A stretch of 64,000 nucleotides of DNA from Euglena gracilis (GCA_039621445.1 CP154956.1:22176001-22240000), one strand, 5' to 3'; positions 1-10,440 are shown, counted from the first letter of the stretch. Notes: generated by a model not told the origin, from the letters alone. Numbers and translations: made by a program.

Positions 1-790
1 TCCACAAGATGGCTGAAGCCCTCCTTGATCTTGCTGTTCATAGCATCAATACTGCACGAAATGCATATGCAGCAGCCTTGTTACTCCCAGGGTTTGGGTC
101 ATTGCTATTTTCACCCCTTCTGGCTCCATTGAAAAGGAAATGGATTTCCAATGTCTGCAAGTATGCCCACTTTTGGGACCCCACTGATTTCCTAGAAAAC
201 ACCTTGAGGAATTCAACACCTCTCTCAGACCTTTCTGTGAAAGATCTCAGAAACAGACTCATCATCTGTTGGAGGCTTTTGGCCCTCCACAGGAGGGTTG
301 ATCTAGCCAGGACACAGCGAAAAATCAGTTTCGTGGGAGAAAAAATTTTCATTTTATTGCAAAGGAAAGGGTGGCAATTCCCAAGTTGGGAGGAAGTTTT
401 AAATTTGCCACACGCTCACCTCATCAGCCCCTGGCATTTATTGAAAGAGTATGTGGAAAGGACAGCCCACATGGTTGGACACAAAAATAATTTGTTATGG
501 TATTTGGATGGTAAAAGACCTTTGACATCAGAAAGAGTGAATTCCCTCACCAAAGAAATTCTGCACGAGGGGGGGGGTGGACACCACCCACTGGAAACGC
601 CACAGCACCAGAGGGGCTGGGGTTTTATGGTGGAAAAATGCTGGTTTGCAAGTGGAAGAAGTCCAGCAATTGGGTCAGTGGAAAAATTTTCAACTTCATT
701 ACCTTCCAACCTCAATACTTGCGACTCGGGGTCGTATCAAAAATTCAAACAATTATGGCCCAAAGGGGGGGGTGCACAGTACCTCACCAT
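1..790 (+). pseudogene. DIRS element A: broken tyrosine recombinase, left-truncated by window
   Basis: This is the C-terminal part of a DIRS-type tyrosine recombinase, the integrase of retrotransposons that insert as circular DNA. The reading starting at base 9 aligns closely with the intact recombinase of element B (for example ALHRRVDLARTQRKISFVGE against ALHRGVDLARTQRTISVVGE). The frame breaks at a G run near 569-577. The catalytic HxxR segment (HWKRHSTRGAGV) continues in frame 1 from 577. The terminal QYLRLG tyrosine segment lies in a third frame (from 638). Two frameshifts therefore make it a pseudogene unless the G run is a sequencing error. The N-terminal third lies outside the window. 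Confidence 0.85.
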
Positions 791-1195
791 CTCGCAGTGC
801 GGAGCCTGAATGGTCTCGGACTCCCACGACAGAGGAAGGGGGAGGAAGGGATTAAGAGGGCGAAGCACAAGAAGATGGTGGGCCCAAACCTCCCACCCAA
901 AAAATCAGCAGAAAAAGAAAGACATCCCAACCAGAAAGGGGGCCCCCGACCAAGCAGCCATGGGAGAGGGGGGGGGGCGGGGCCACGACGGTTCAGCTTC
1001 ACCAAGGTGTCGGAGGGGGCCTCATCATCGCCAACTCCGGACACAAAGGCGCAATAAGAAGCACCCCCCGCACACGCACAAACACACCAGAGCAGAACAG
1101 CCGGCAAGGAAAACAGGACCTCACCATCTTCTTTTGCTTCGCCCTCATGGTCACTTCCTCCCCCGTCCTCTGTCGTGGGAGTCCGAGGTCGGCTT
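786..1195 (+). repeat. DIRS element A right terminal repeat
   Basis: This stretch corresponds to the right end of element B (5,545-5,955). It shares the segment around CCAACTCCGG, the AATAAGAAGCACC tract and the CAGCCGGCA tract. It contains inverted arms at about 815-885 and 1,121-1,187 (both carry CTCGGACTCCCACGACAGAG or its complement), so it can fold back. Element B begins immediately after it. Confidence 0.75.
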
Positions 1196-1222
1196 GCCTC
1201 GAGGGAGTACGAGCCCGCGGTG

Positions 1223-1345
1223 ACCATTCGGGCTTCGCACCTTCAGGGGGTGAGATCCTGCTTTGTGTGCCGGCTGTTTTGTTGTTTGTGTTCTTTTTTG
1301 GCGGGGTGCTTCTTACTGCTTTTTGGTGCCGGAGTTGGCGGATAT
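1223..1345 (+). repeat. DIRS element B left inverted repeat
   Basis: Bases 1,225-1,252 are the reverse complement of 5,546-5,573 (ACCATTCGGGCTTCGCACC). Bases 1,251-1,340 are the reverse complement of about 5,775-5,862 (shared GTGCCGGCTGTTTTGTTGTT). The left end thus matches two separate parts of the right end. This fits DIRS replication, in which terminal and internal complementary regions are used to rebuild the ends. Confidence 0.8.
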
Positions 1346-1368
1346 TAACGTCCTTCGACAACATCAAA

Positions 1369-1911
1369 ATGGCAACGTACGCAGAAATCTTGACATCAGA
1401 GGATGAATCAGTTTTCAACAATTCGTGGAGCGAGCTCTTTTTCAACGGGGACAAGGTGGCGAAGCTATTGGCGGAGTCGTCCCCGGAATCCCTCGTCGCC
1501 GTCATCGCGGCCGGGCAGAACTGGCTGGGAGGCGGATGGCACACGACGAAGTGCGCAAAGAAGGTCCACGAGTTGACCCAGGTGGCGATGGTCTCCAGCC
1601 AAGTCGGAGACTACAGGAATTCGTTCTTGTACTCGGTGGCGTTGGCAGGAAGTGTGGAGGTACCACTGATTGACTTGGGGCAGACAGCAGCGGACGTGGC
1701 GTTCAAGCTGGCGGATCGTTGGCTGGAGAAAAGTTCGGAGAAAGACAAAGGGATGACGGCACGAGCGGAGCGTCCGCGATGGAGGAGGACGGAGAAGACG
1801 AGGAGGACAACGACAACGACGACGCGGAAGAACGGCTCCCCTGGCAGGAAGAACTGGCGCCCCTGGCGCCAGAGCTGGCAGCGTGCCTTCGGCACGTCGA
1901 AAAGTGAGTGA
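1369..1911 (+). CDS. DIRS element B ORF1 (putative Gag)
   Basis: This is a 180-codon ORF directly inside the left repeat, in the position of DIRS Gag. The ATG at 1,369 is chosen because it is the first in frame after the inverted repeat; upstream in-frame codons lie in the repeat. The N-terminal half has a mixed, folded-looking composition (MATYAEILTSEDE, AAGQNWLGGGWHTTKCAKK). The C-terminal third is highly basic (KTRRTTTTTTRKNGSPGRK), suggesting nucleic-acid binding. No zinc knuckle is visible. The stop overlaps the start region of ORF2 by four bases, consistent with reinitiation or frameshifting. Gag identity rests on position and composition only. Confidence 0.6.
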   Translation: MATYAEILTSEDESVFNNSWSELFFNGDKVAKLLAESSPESLVAVIAAGQNWLGGGWHTTKCAKKVHELTQVAMVSSQVGDYRNSFLYSVALAGSVEVPLIDLGQTAADVAFKLADRWLEKSSEKDKGMTARAERPRWRRTEKTRRTTTTTTRKNGSPGRKNWRPWRQSWQRAFGTSKSE

Positions 1912-1925
1912 GACTCCCCTGGAAG

Positions 1926-4685
1926 ATGGTCCTGGGGGAGCTGCCCAGGTATAACGGGATGAAAAGTCGTGCAGAGGATAACAATCACAACGCAGACGGC
2001 AAAGGGGCCTGGGATAAACAATTGAAGTCATGGCAACAAAAGATGTTACACCTGGAAAGGATGGTGGCATGCCTGTATGGCAGTGTGGAGACAGATTATC
2101 AAATATTGGCACAACAATTGTTTTTTGCTGTAGCAGAGATGGAACAGACACTGCTGAAGGAGAGGAAGAGGTGCAGCATTCCAGGGGCAATCCCCAGCAC
2201 CAACAACGGGCTGTTCTCCAAAGAAGACTTGGCTGTGGACAAAGCCCAATGGGCTCTGAATCAAGCAGGCTTGGCAACAGCCTTTTCAAGACATTCTATG
2301 TCTCATTTTCCCATCCCCACAGGAAATAAAGGATTTAAGTTCAAGTGGGGCAAAGGCAAAGGCTATGGCAGCCAAGGCAAGGCTGGGAGAGGAAAAGGCT
2401 ATGGCAGCCTGTGGAAGAACCCAGGATGGCAGAAGGGGTATGGATACCCTACTGAATCTTCCCACTCCCTACTCATGCCCACAGGAAAGGCAAGGGCAAA
2501 GCCTGAAGCATCAAAGCCTGAAGCATCAAAGTCCCCAAGAAGGGGTGAAGCCATCACAGCCAGACCATCAATGGAGTGGGGGAGAGACCCCCAGCTGAGC
2601 TCCATGGAGGAGGTAATCCCCCTGCTGACCCCTGCTCTGAAGCCATCCCCAGTCTGGCAAGGGCTCATGGGGACAGGGGCCTGGCCCAGCACAAACTCCC
2701 CTTCTATGGAATGGGAGAGAGGAATCATTCAAAGCCTGGATTTCAGAGAAAGGGCCTGGGAAAAGGTGCCTCTGTTTCAGAGACTAAGAAAATGTCTGCC
2801 ATGGTGGCAGGAAAATGCAAATCAGTGGGTAGTAGCACTAATTCAAAAAGGTGTGCAGCCAGACCACCCCCTACCTCTGGGTCTGTCAAAAAGGCAGCAG
2901 CAAAAGTCAGTGCAGGAAATCAGCCTGGCCTCCAAAATCTTGCAGGAGTACCAAGAAAGTGGGGCAACCAAAAAAGTACAAAATGCCCAAGACACTGCCC
3001 ATCTGGTACCCTGGTTTGTGTTGTCCAAACCAGAAGGGGAGGGGGTCAAGCATCGACTTATCACAGATTGTCGAGATCTAAATCAATTTTGCTGTCCAGA
3101 GAAGTTCACTTTGGAAAACATGTCCACAATTTTCCCCACTCTAAAAAAGGGGGATTGGGCAGTCAAACTAGATTTGAAAGATGCATACTTTCATCTGGGT
3201 CTGGAAAAAGATTTCAAAAAATTTGTCAGAATTCAAGTGGGATCAGACCTGTGGGAGTTTCAGGGGGCCTGTTTTGGCCTAAGCACCCTCCCAAAATTGT
3301 TCATGTCACTAATGAAAGTTCTGTTAAAACTGTGGAGGTCAAAGGGAATGCAGGTGTTCGTCTATTTGGACGACATCATTCTGTTTGGTTCAACAGAAAA
3401 TTTGGTGAAAAAACATTTACTGCAAATGCTGGACACATTAGGGGAGGCTGGGTTCAAGGTCAGCCAGAAAAAGTCTGTGTTTACTCCCACACAAAGGCTG
3501 CAGCATTTGGGGTTCATCATAGACTTGGAAAAAGGTCAACTGGAGGTGCCCCCACACAAACTAAAAACTATCAGAAAGGAACTGGGCAAGGTGGTGCTGG
3601 CCCAAAAACTAAGCTGCAGAAAAATAGCCAGCATTCTGGGGCAAGTCAGAAGTTACCTCCCTGCTCTGCCATTTTTAAGGCTGGTAACCCAGGAGCTTTT
3701 AAAGTTCAGCCAGATGCACCAAGAAAGGGGCTGGGATTTTTGCATCGACATTCCAGAAAGGCTGAAAGGGGAAATCAAAGTGCTGAAGGCATACTTGCAG
3801 CCAGGCCTGGGCAGGCCTTTCCTGCAACAGGCAAAAAGGGTGCTCCATTCAGACTCCTCCACATGGGCATGGGGGGGAGTGGATTCATCCCAAAATCAAA
3901 TCATCCAAGAATTTTGGAGGGAGAAAAATTGCCTACACATAAATGTGAAAGAATTGATGGCAGCTGTTCAGACAGTAAAAGCATTTGCCCAGCCAGGGGA
4001 GACAGTGTTGTTAAATGTAGACAATCAGGTAGCACTGAGTTACCTTACCAAATGGGGAGGCAGAAAAACACACCTCAATCAGATTTTGGAACCCCTGTTT
4101 CATTGGTGTTGGGAAAACCAAGTTCAGTTGCAGGTTCAGTGGGTTCCTTCAGCAGCAATGTTGGCAGACCCCCTCACAAGGTGGGATCAAGACAGGGGGG
4201 ATTATACCCTGTGCCCAAAACTGTTCACCCAAATTTTGAGGTTCTTCAGAAAGGACATTGCTCCAGACACAGACATGTTTGCATCTCCAGGAAATGCAAA
4301 ATTCCAAAAATTTGTGGCCAGATGGCCACACCACCAGGCTTTTCTGGTGGATGCATTGAAATGCGACCTGAGCTCAGCCAAAGAGGTTTATGCCAACCCC
4401 CCATGGAAGGTAATTTTTCCATGGCTCATCAGACTGAGGCTGAACAAGCAGGTGAAATGTCTTTTGGTGACACCCATGTGGGTTTCCAGTCCATGGTGGC
4501 CCCTGTTAATCAAAATGTCCAAACCAGGGACAGGAATGTTGGTCTTACCCCCCAGGGAAGGCATGTTCAGCAACTGTTGGGGGCAATCAATGCCAAAGCC
4601 AAAATGGCCCCTGGCTTGCACAGTGGTATCAGGTTCCTTTTGGAACAGCAAAAAATGTCACATCAAGACATTGAAAATGTCCTGA
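1926..4685 (+). CDS. DIRS element B ORF2: reverse transcriptase, RNase H, methyltransferase-like domain
   Basis: The frame is open from a GTG at 1,908, and the first ATG is at 1,926. Residue numbers below count from 1,908. A Gly/Lys-rich nucleocapsid-like stretch (KGKGYGSQGKAGRGKGYG) lies near residues 140-180. The RT domain follows with KHRLITDCRDLN (about 381), LDLKDAYFHLGL and the catalytic YLDD at 486-489. RNase H has LHSDSS (D649), KELMA (E682), NVDNQ (D705) and DPLTR (D754). The C-terminal domain has DMFAS (789-793) and ANPPW (829-833), matching the adenine-methyltransferase-like domain known from DIRS1 elements, with NPPW in the place of the (D/N/S)PP(Y/F/W) catalytic loop. The enzyme would copy element RNA into DNA; the role of the last domain is unknown. 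Confidence 0.92.
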   Translation: MVLGELPRYNGMKSRAEDNNHNADGKGAWDKQLKSWQQKMLHLERMVACLYGSVETDYQILAQQLFFAVAEMEQTLLKERKRCSIPGAIPSTNNGLFSKEDLAVDKAQWALNQAGLATAFSRHSMSHFPIPTGNKGFKFKWGKGKGYGSQGKAGRGKGYGSLWKNPGWQKGYGYPTESSHSLLMPTGKARAKPEASKPEASKSPRRGEAITARPSMEWGRDPQLSSMEEVIPLLTPALKPSPVWQGLMGTGAWPSTNSPSMEWERGIIQSLDFRERAWEKVPLFQRLRKCLPWWQENANQWVVALIQKGVQPDHPLPLGLSKRQQQKSVQEISLASKILQEYQESGATKKVQNAQDTAHLVPWFVLSKPEGEGVKHRLITDCRDLNQFCCPEKFTLENMSTIFPTLKKGDWAVKLDLKDAYFHLGLEKDFKKFVRIQVGSDLWEFQGACFGLSTLPKLFMSLMKVLLKLWRSKGMQVFVYLDDIILFGSTENLVKKHLLQMLDTLGEAGFKVSQKKSVFTPTQRLQHLGFIIDLEKGQLEVPPHKLKTIRKELGKVVLAQKLSCRKIASILGQVRSYLPALPFLRLVTQELLKFSQMHQERGWDFCIDIPERLKGEIKVLKAYLQPGLGRPFLQQAKRVLHSDSSTWAWGGVDSSQNQIIQEFWREKNCLHINVKELMAAVQTVKAFAQPGETVLLNVDNQVALSYLTKWGGRKTHLNQILEPLFHWCWENQVQLQVQWVPSAAMLADPLTRWDQDRGDYTLCPKLFTQILRFFRKDIAPDTDMFASPGNAKFQKFVARWPHHQAFLVDALKCDLSSAKEVYANPPWKVIFPWLIRLRLNKQVKCLLVTPMWVSSPWWPLLIKMSKPGTGMLVLPPREGMFSNCWGQSMPKPKWPLACTVVSGSFWNSKKCHIKTLKMS

Positions 4686-5962
4686 GGAGTTTGGGACCAC
4701 TGAAACGTTATGACAGTGCATTCAGAAAACTGTTTGTAATTTTGCAACAGAAAGGATTGGAGCCCTTGCAAGTCTCCAAGATGGAGCTGGCCACTGCCCT
4801 GCTGGACCTTCACAAACTGTCACAAAGCGATGCTCGATGTGCGTATGCCTCACTGCAATATCTACCTGGTTGGGAATCCATCAGATTTCATCCTTTACTG
4901 ACAAAAGTAAAAAAGGAATGGAATCGTTCAGTGCAGAGGTATGCTGTTTTTTGGGACCCCCTACCCATTTTGCAGAAGTTGCAGAGCCATACAAAAATTT
5001 CTGACATGTCCATCGTGGAATTGAGATGGAGAATCATTTTGTCTTTCAGACTTTTGGCTCTTCACAGGGGGGTGGACCTGGCCAGAACCCAGAGGACCAT
5101 TTCAGTGGTGGGGGAAAAAATTTTCATTTTGGTCAGGAGAAAGGGATGGCCTTCACCAAAGTGGGAACAAGTATTGAAGATTGATTCCATTCCATCTTTG
5201 AGTCCATATCATTTGATGAGAGAATATGTGAAGAGAACATCTTTCATCCCCCAGGGTGCCCCATTGTTGTGGAGTTTGGATGGCAAAAAACCCTTGTCCT
5301 CCAACAGAATCAACTCTTTGACAAAGGAGTTGTTGGGCACTTTTGGCATTCCCATTTCCCACTGGAAAGCCCACAGCACCAGGGGGGCAGGAGTTTTGAT
5401 GTACAAAAAGCTGGGATTGTCCAGTAAGGAGGTGTGTGAACTTGGGCAGTGGAAAAATGCCCCAGCTTTTTCAGCCCATTACCTAAGACTGGGGGCGGTG
5501 GATTCGGCAAAGAAAAAATTTGAAACAAGGGTCGTGCACACAGTCTCACCCCCTGAAGGTGCGAAGCCCGAATGGTCGAGTACTCCCGGGAAGCATGACC
5601 AGGGAGGAAGTGACCATGAGGGCGGAGCACAAGAGGGGGGTGAGCCCCCCCCAACCCCCCCCAAAAAAAAAAAAACCCCCGGGGGGGGGGGGGGGGAAAA
5701 CGCCCCTGCTCACGGGCCGGGGGGCCCCTGCGGTTCACCTTCGCCAAGTCGGTGTCGGAGAGCACATCATCGCCAACTCCGGCACCAAAGTCGCAGTAAG
5801 AAGCACCCCGCCAAAAAAGAACACAAACAACAAAACAGCCGGCACACAAAGCAGGATCTCACCCCCCTCTTGTGCTCCGCCCTCATGGTCACTTCCTCCC
5901 TGGTCATGCTTCCCGGGAGCACCCGTCCCCTCCAGATTGTCGGTTCGCCTCGAGGGAGGTGA
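4655..5962 (+). CDS. DIRS element B tyrosine recombinase
   Basis: This is the integrase ORF of the element, overlapping the end of ORF2 by 31 bases in another frame. The ATG at 4,655 opens the segment with recombinase similarity. The same frame is open far upstream (from 2,576), but that part only shadows ORF2. Catalytic residues visible are the arginine in LALHRGVDLAR (about residue 138), HSTRG (H240, R243) and the nucleophile tyrosine in HYLRLG (Y276). The domain ends near residue 290. After that the frame runs without a stop through the right inverted repeat to 5,962, giving a Pro/Gly/Lys-rich tail that is probably non-functional read-through. The left neighbour A has the same protein, broken. 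Confidence 0.9.
   Translation: MSHQDIENVLRSLGPLKRYDSAFRKLFVILQQKGLEPLQVSKMELATALLDLHKLSQSDARCAYASLQYLPGWESIRFHPLLTKVKKEWNRSVQRYAVFWDPLPILQKLQSHTKISDMSIVELRWRIILSFRLLALHRGVDLARTQRTISVVGEKIFILVRRKGWPSPKWEQVLKIDSIPSLSPYHLMREYVKRTSFIPQGAPLLWSLDGKKPLSSNRINSLTKELLGTFGIPISHWKAHSTRGAGVLMYKKLGLSSKEVCELGQWKNAPAFSAHYLRLGAVDSAKKKFETRVVHTVSPPEGAKPEWSSTPGKHDQGGSDHEGGAQEGGEPPPTPPKKKKTPGGGGGENAPAHGPGGPCGSPSPSRCRRAHHRQLRHQSRSKKHPAKKEHKQQNSRHTKQDLTPLLCSALMVTSSLVMLPGSTRPLQIVGSPRGR
5545..5955 (+). repeat. DIRS element B right terminal repeat with long hairpin arms
   Basis: It is inverted relative to the left end at 1,223-1,345. Inside it, 5,582-5,644 and 5,858-5,920 form 63-base inverted arms with about one mismatch, separated by a 213-base loop containing a G/C homopolymer block (5,640-5,700). 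Element A has corresponding but diverged arms. Confidence 0.85.
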
Positions 5963-6773
5963 GAGCATGGGCTAAGGTCAAAGGCTCTCCGAGCCCGACT
6001 CCCCCGCGTCTTACAGAGAGTTCTGGCTCAAAAGCCCAGGAAGCCCAGAAAGGGGACCAGGGAGAGAGGGGGCCCAGGGGAGTTGGCATCATCCAACTCC
6101 GTCGCTTAGTGGGACCTAGCCCAACCCCCCCAAAAAAAGGAGCAACTTACACAGCACCGTTCCTCTGTGGTGGGTTTGCCTCAGGTGGTAGACACACACG
6201 CCCTCGCAGGGAAAAGTGCACAACGGTAGTGCTTCTCTGCGTGTTTGGCGCACTGTGCACTGTTTAATGCCAGGAGTTTTCATATTAGAATATTTTCCAG
6301 GGAAAAAAACCAGAGAAGTTTTGCCAAAATCAAAAAACGCAAAAAAAAACTTCAAGAAAATGTCATTTGCGTTCCCCCCACCCTATTGGTCTTGAACCAA
6401 TAGCCTAATCCAAGGGGGTAGGAATAACCCTTTGTCAAAATTTTCGAAAATCCGTGTCTTTGAAACAGAAAAAAATGGAGGGGGACGAGAAATTGTACTT
6501 CACACACATCCTTGGACATTCAAATAAAATGCTAAACAGAGGATGCAAAGCTCTGAAGACGTTCTTTGGAGTTCCTGAACAACAAGAATCAATTGCCCTT
6601 CCTTGAACAAAGTAACAGCCTTGGTCTTGGAATGAGATCTGCTTGGCAGAGATGGCCCAAAAATTCTGCGACACTTCAATGATGATGCTTCAAACACAAA
6701 AGATGACTGCTCCAATGAACATTCAAATTTCATTTCTATGAAAACGGACTTCAAAAAAATTTAGCTCACGCAG
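5963..6773. other. Unassigned sequence right of DIRS element B
   Basis: There is no recognisable gene. The first 300 bases are GC-rich. The rest is AT-richer and includes a short open frame at 6,474-6,606 (43 codons, ending QQESIALP) with no family I recognise. Confidence 0.4.
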
Positions 6774-6880
6774 GATATGTGTGTATATATAACATATACA
6801 CACATATTCATTCATATGTGTATACAGATACAATATACATATTTTTTCACACACACATATACACCTGTATATATATGCAC

Positions 6881-6917
<37 letters not shown>

Positions 6918-7010
6918 CATACATACATACATATATATACATATATATATACATATATATATGCATATACACCTGTAAATATATATATATATATATATGT
7001 ATGTATATAA
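6774..7010. repeat. TA/TG microsatellite block
   Basis: Alternating pyrimidine-purine sequence dominated by ATAT, ATACAT and TGTATA units. The long open frames read through it are low-complexity artefacts. Confidence 0.95.
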
Positions 7011-7932
7011 GGAGGAGTTGGGACCCAAACCAGGGGGGTCAATCATTAAATTTAGGGGGGGGGGTTGACCGTTATTTGGGGTTCCCGGGGCCTGGTTGTG
7101 CAATTTTGGGCCAGATTTGGGTATTCGGGGACCCCTGCGGGGGTTCAAGGGCGGCTGGGCTGGGGTCAAAAGATCGAAAAATTCAAAATATCTCCAAAAC
7201 GCTGCGGAGTTGAGGAAAAGTGATGGGGGACCTCATTTCACATCTTTGGAACGCCCGATAGATGAGTATAGCGCGGTTTGGGCCAACTCCTCGCCTAACC
7301 CGAGATATGGCTGTTTTGGGGTTTCGGGCCAATTTTGCCAGTTTTGGCCATTTCGGGCCCGTTCTGGGCCCGAAACCGTAATTTGGCCATATCTTGGGCT
7401 AGACGAGGAGTTGGGCAAACCAGGAGGTCAATCATTAGGTTTAGCGGGGTGGTTTGACTGTTTTTTGGGGTTCCCGGGGCCGGGTTGTTCGACTTCGAAA
7501 AAATTTTTCCCTCAAAAACACTTTTTTTCATTTCAGAACATCAAAAAAAGTGATTTTGAGCGAAAAAATTTTCCAGCATGCCCCCCCCCCGCCCCCCCCC
7601 CCCAGCTGGGGCCCGCCCCCCTGGCCGGTGGACTCAGCCATTTTTGGGTCAAAAAATCGAAAAAAAATCAAAAAATGTCTGCCCAAAACCATGATTTTTC
7701 ACCTCCCGGACCCGAAAAAAGTGTTTTCGAACCAAAAATGAGCGTTTTTCGACCCTCCAGCGCCCCGTTTTGGGCCGCCAACTCACCATGGACTTTGAGT
7801 CAAAACTGGGCCAAAAAAATCGAAAAAAATCGAAAAAAAAAATTGCCCAAAACGACGTTTTTTGGCAAAACTGTTTTTGAGCTGAAAATGAGTGTTTTTC
7901 CCGGGCCGGGCCGGGGTGGTCTCCCAAAGAGC
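7011..7932. repeat. Dispersed non-coding repeat, copy 1 (motif GAGATATGGC family)
   Basis: This block resembles 8,280-8,800 and the arms at 15-19 kb. It carries the inverted motif pair CAACTCCTCGCCTAACCCGA (from about 7,286) and its complement near 7,383-7,412, flanking about 75 bases. It ends in a segment related to the 160-bp satellite of the 15-kb repeat (GCGTTTTTCGACC near 7,741). Confidence 0.75.
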
Positions 7933-7961
7933 TCAGCTCTACGTCACACCCTGGTCGCTGA

Positions 7962-7986
7962 GCTCTTATCTCATTAGAGTAAGAGC
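7962..7986. repeat. Conserved short hairpin
   Basis: GCTCTTATCTC and GAGTAAGAGC can pair around a short loop and are followed by GAAGCTTACC. The same hairpin with compensating changes recurs at 15,033-15,058 and, inverted, at 19,521-19,546. Confidence 0.8.
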
Positions 7987-8279
7987 GAAGCTTACCACCC
8001 CAGAGGGGGGGTCCGACCCCCCGCCCCCCTCGCCCCCCCCCGCCCCCACCCGGGTATGTCCGGGCACCCGACGATTATCGATGTGACTGGATTTCCTGAC
8101 CCCCAAAGTTAATGGCCTATAGGTTAGTTGACGATCCCTAGTTTCTCCAGAGCCGTTGGGTTACCCGCAACTCCCTGCCAGTCCGGAGATATGGCCCGAG
8201 CAAAAAAAGTTGTCCACCGTTTTTTTTTTCCGGGGAAATTTCAGGGTCATTTTGGGGACAAAAAAGTAGAAAAAATTCA

Positions 8280-8805
8280 AAGTATCTCGAAAACGCTGCG
8301 GAGTTGAGGAAAAGTAAAGCGGACGTCATTCCACAACTTTGGGACGCCCGATCGACCGGTGTGCACAGTTTGGGCCAACTCCTCGCCTAGGCCGAGATAT
8401 GGCCTTTTTTTGTGGTTTTGGGCCAGTTTTGCCAGTTTTGGCCATTTCGGGACTGTTCGGGGCCCGAAACCGTAAATGGGCTGTATCTCGGGCCAGACGA
8501 GGAGTTGGGACCCAAACCAGGGGGTCAATCATTAAATTTAGGGGGGGGGTTGACCGTTTTTTGGGGTTCCCGGGGCCTGGTTGTGCGATTTTGGGTCAGT
8601 TTTGGGTATTCGGGGACCCAGCGGGTGCGTGAGGGCGGCTGGGCGAGGGGGGGTCGGTCGGGAGGCAGGTCGGGACCCAAATTTTGAAAAAAAATTTCGC
8701 TCAAAAACACTTTTTTTTCACTTTGGAACATCAAAAAAAGAGTCTTTGAGAAAAAAACTTTTTCCGACCCGCCCCCCCTTCCCATGCCATTTCAAAAAAA
8801 AAGTG
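8280..8805. repeat. Dispersed non-coding repeat, copy 2
   Basis: This is a diverged direct copy of 7,011-7,560: the GAGGAGTTGGGACCCAAACC segment, the inverted CAACTCCTCGCC motif pair (8,375-8,403 and 8,479-8,510) and the following GGTTCCCGGGGCC segment are all shared. Confidence 0.8.
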
Positions 8806-9665
8806 TAAAGGTCTTCTTTGGGTCAGACATATTCTTTTTGCTCCAGAAGTTGTCAGATTCCAAGCTGAGTGTGGTTTGGTTGGCATTCGGACTTTTGAAA
8901 GCGTGGGCAATTATCCCAACCCTCACCACCCTCCCCTAAATTAGCCGTCCCTTGCAGCAAATACCTGAAAACTGACCAACGGGGGTTTCGGGACGGGGGG
9001 GGGGGATGCGGGGGCACCACCATTCTGGGCACCATGATACCATGCATAGTGGTCATTTAAAAAAAAAAAAAACAAACCCACGGGTTTTTTTTGCCTCAAG
9101 AAATTTGTTCGATAATGCTCAGAAACCATGGTTTTCGACCACGTTTCCGAAAAGTGCCCCCCCCCCCGCCCCCCCTGAATATAAGCCTTGGTTTTCAACC
9201 AACTTTCCAAATAGTGGCCCCCAGGGGGCTTCTTTTCAGGGGGGGTGCGAAAACCAAATGGCCATTCTGGGGGAACAACCAGGGGGGGGGGGTAACTTCA
9301 ATGTTTAGAGAGAGGATGATTCATTTGACTTGTGCTTTTCATCAAGCCATTTAAAGATATGGAGCGCTTTGGCTGTATGCCATGACTAAAATGTGCAATT
9401 TGGAATATGTTAATGACCAAAATTGTCAGTCATATTTTGGGCTTTGTGACTTAAAGCGAATGCACCATCTTCCTGTGTTTCCATTCGTTTTTGTGTTAGT
9501 GTTTGAGGAGGGAGGCTATGGACAGATGGTGAAATCTGACGGAATGTTTGGGGGCTTCACCAAGGCTTGTCTGGGGTCCGGGGCTGGAGGGGGCTGGGCT
9601 GGGCTGGGTCGACGAAAAACAAAATTTTCTAACACATTTTTGCCATTTTCGACATTTTGATGGGT
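8806..9665. other. Unassigned, repeat-like sequence
   Basis: No coding sequence is supported. It holds several C/G runs and A runs, and about 300 bases (9,310-9,660) of unremarkable composition without recognisable domains. Confidence 0.4.
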
Positions 9666-9747
9666 GGAGCTAGGTCAAGGCTGGGGGGCCGTGATGGAGG
9701 AAGCTGCGATGAGGGGAAAAAATGAAGGGACAGGTGAGCTGGGTAGC

Positions 9748-9822
9748 CCAATTGGCCGGCCGGCCTTCGGCCGGCTGGGCCGGCCTGCGGCCGGCTGGCC
9801 CGGCCTCCGGCCGGGCTGGACC
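9748..9822. repeat. GGCCGG palindromic cluster
   Basis: A run of overlapping GGCCGGC palindromes, including CGGCCTTCGGCCG and CGGCCTGCGGCCG, able to form several competing hairpins. Confidence 0.85.
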
Positions 9823-10109
9823 CGACTTTATTTCACTTGACCCCCAGGGGGGGGGGCTCCCAGCCCTAATTTGGGCTGCTGGCTGGATTTGAGCTGCTGG
9901 CTGGCTGGACCCCCCCCCCGGGGGGCAGGGTACCCTCCGGCTTAAGAAATTCCCTGTTAGGAACACACACAGGACAGATGCGCACAAGACACATCTCGCA
10001 CAGGTCTGAACAAAATCTGTATTTCCGCCTGATTTTGTCCACAGCATTTGTTACATACTCACCATGTCGGCCAAATTTGGTCCATAATGTTTGCGTTCCC
10101 ACAAAAACG

Positions 10110-10190
10110 CCATGTTCGCATGGTTTTGCAAGCACCGTTTACTTGTTTGCTATTTACACCATGTCGGCCAAATTTTGTCCCAACAAAACA
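10110..10190. repeat. Dispersed repeat fragment shared with 17,455-17,545
   Basis: Both loci contain an ACGCCATGT..CGCATGGTTTTG segment followed by GTTTGCTATTTAC and CCATGTC..CCAAA. The copies are diverged and no coding function is visible. Confidence 0.75.
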
Positions 10191-10363
10191 TGTTGTTACT
10201 GAGGAGCACCTGATTTCCCCATCATCACAAAGTGATCCGGTCCCCTGTCCACCCAAATTGTCCCTTTTCTTTTGAAACATCAGGACATACATGAGGACGT
10301 ATCTGAAAAAAGCCCAGCGCGAGTGGCCAGTGCTTCTTTTTTGTGTTGGAATCATGCATCCAT

Positions 10364-10440
10364 GGTATATATATATATATATATACATGTATTTATGCAT
10401 AAAAAAAAACACATATACATACATACACACATACGCAAAT
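10364..10440. repeat. TA-rich microsatellite
   Basis: ATATAT and CATACATA-type units of the same kind as at 6,774-7,010, placed directly upstream of the tRNA-like sequence. Confidence 0.9.

Larger units (their letters stand above)
1196..5962 (+). mobile_element. DIRS element B, nearly complete
   Basis: This is a DIRS1-like retrotransposon with inverted ends, a small ORF1, a long ORF2 with reverse transcriptase, RNase H and a methyltransferase-like domain, and an overlapping tyrosine recombinase ORF. The order and the absence of direct LTRs, protease and DDE integrase match the DIRS family. All three ORFs are open, so it is much younger than element A next to it. Its left end is joined almost directly to the right end of A. 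The exact outer boundaries are inferred from the repeat alignment, not from a target duplication, which this family does not make. Confidence 0.88.

Noticed and set aside
2576-4654. Upstream extension of the recombinase frame
   Set aside because: It overlaps the RT/RNase H ORF in another frame and has no domain; only the part from 4,655 resembles a recombinase.
7960-7996. Helitron 3' end (hairpin followed by CTRR)
   Set aside because: The hairpin is present but the following bases are GAAGCTTACC with no CTRR at the expected distance, and no Rep/helicase is seen.
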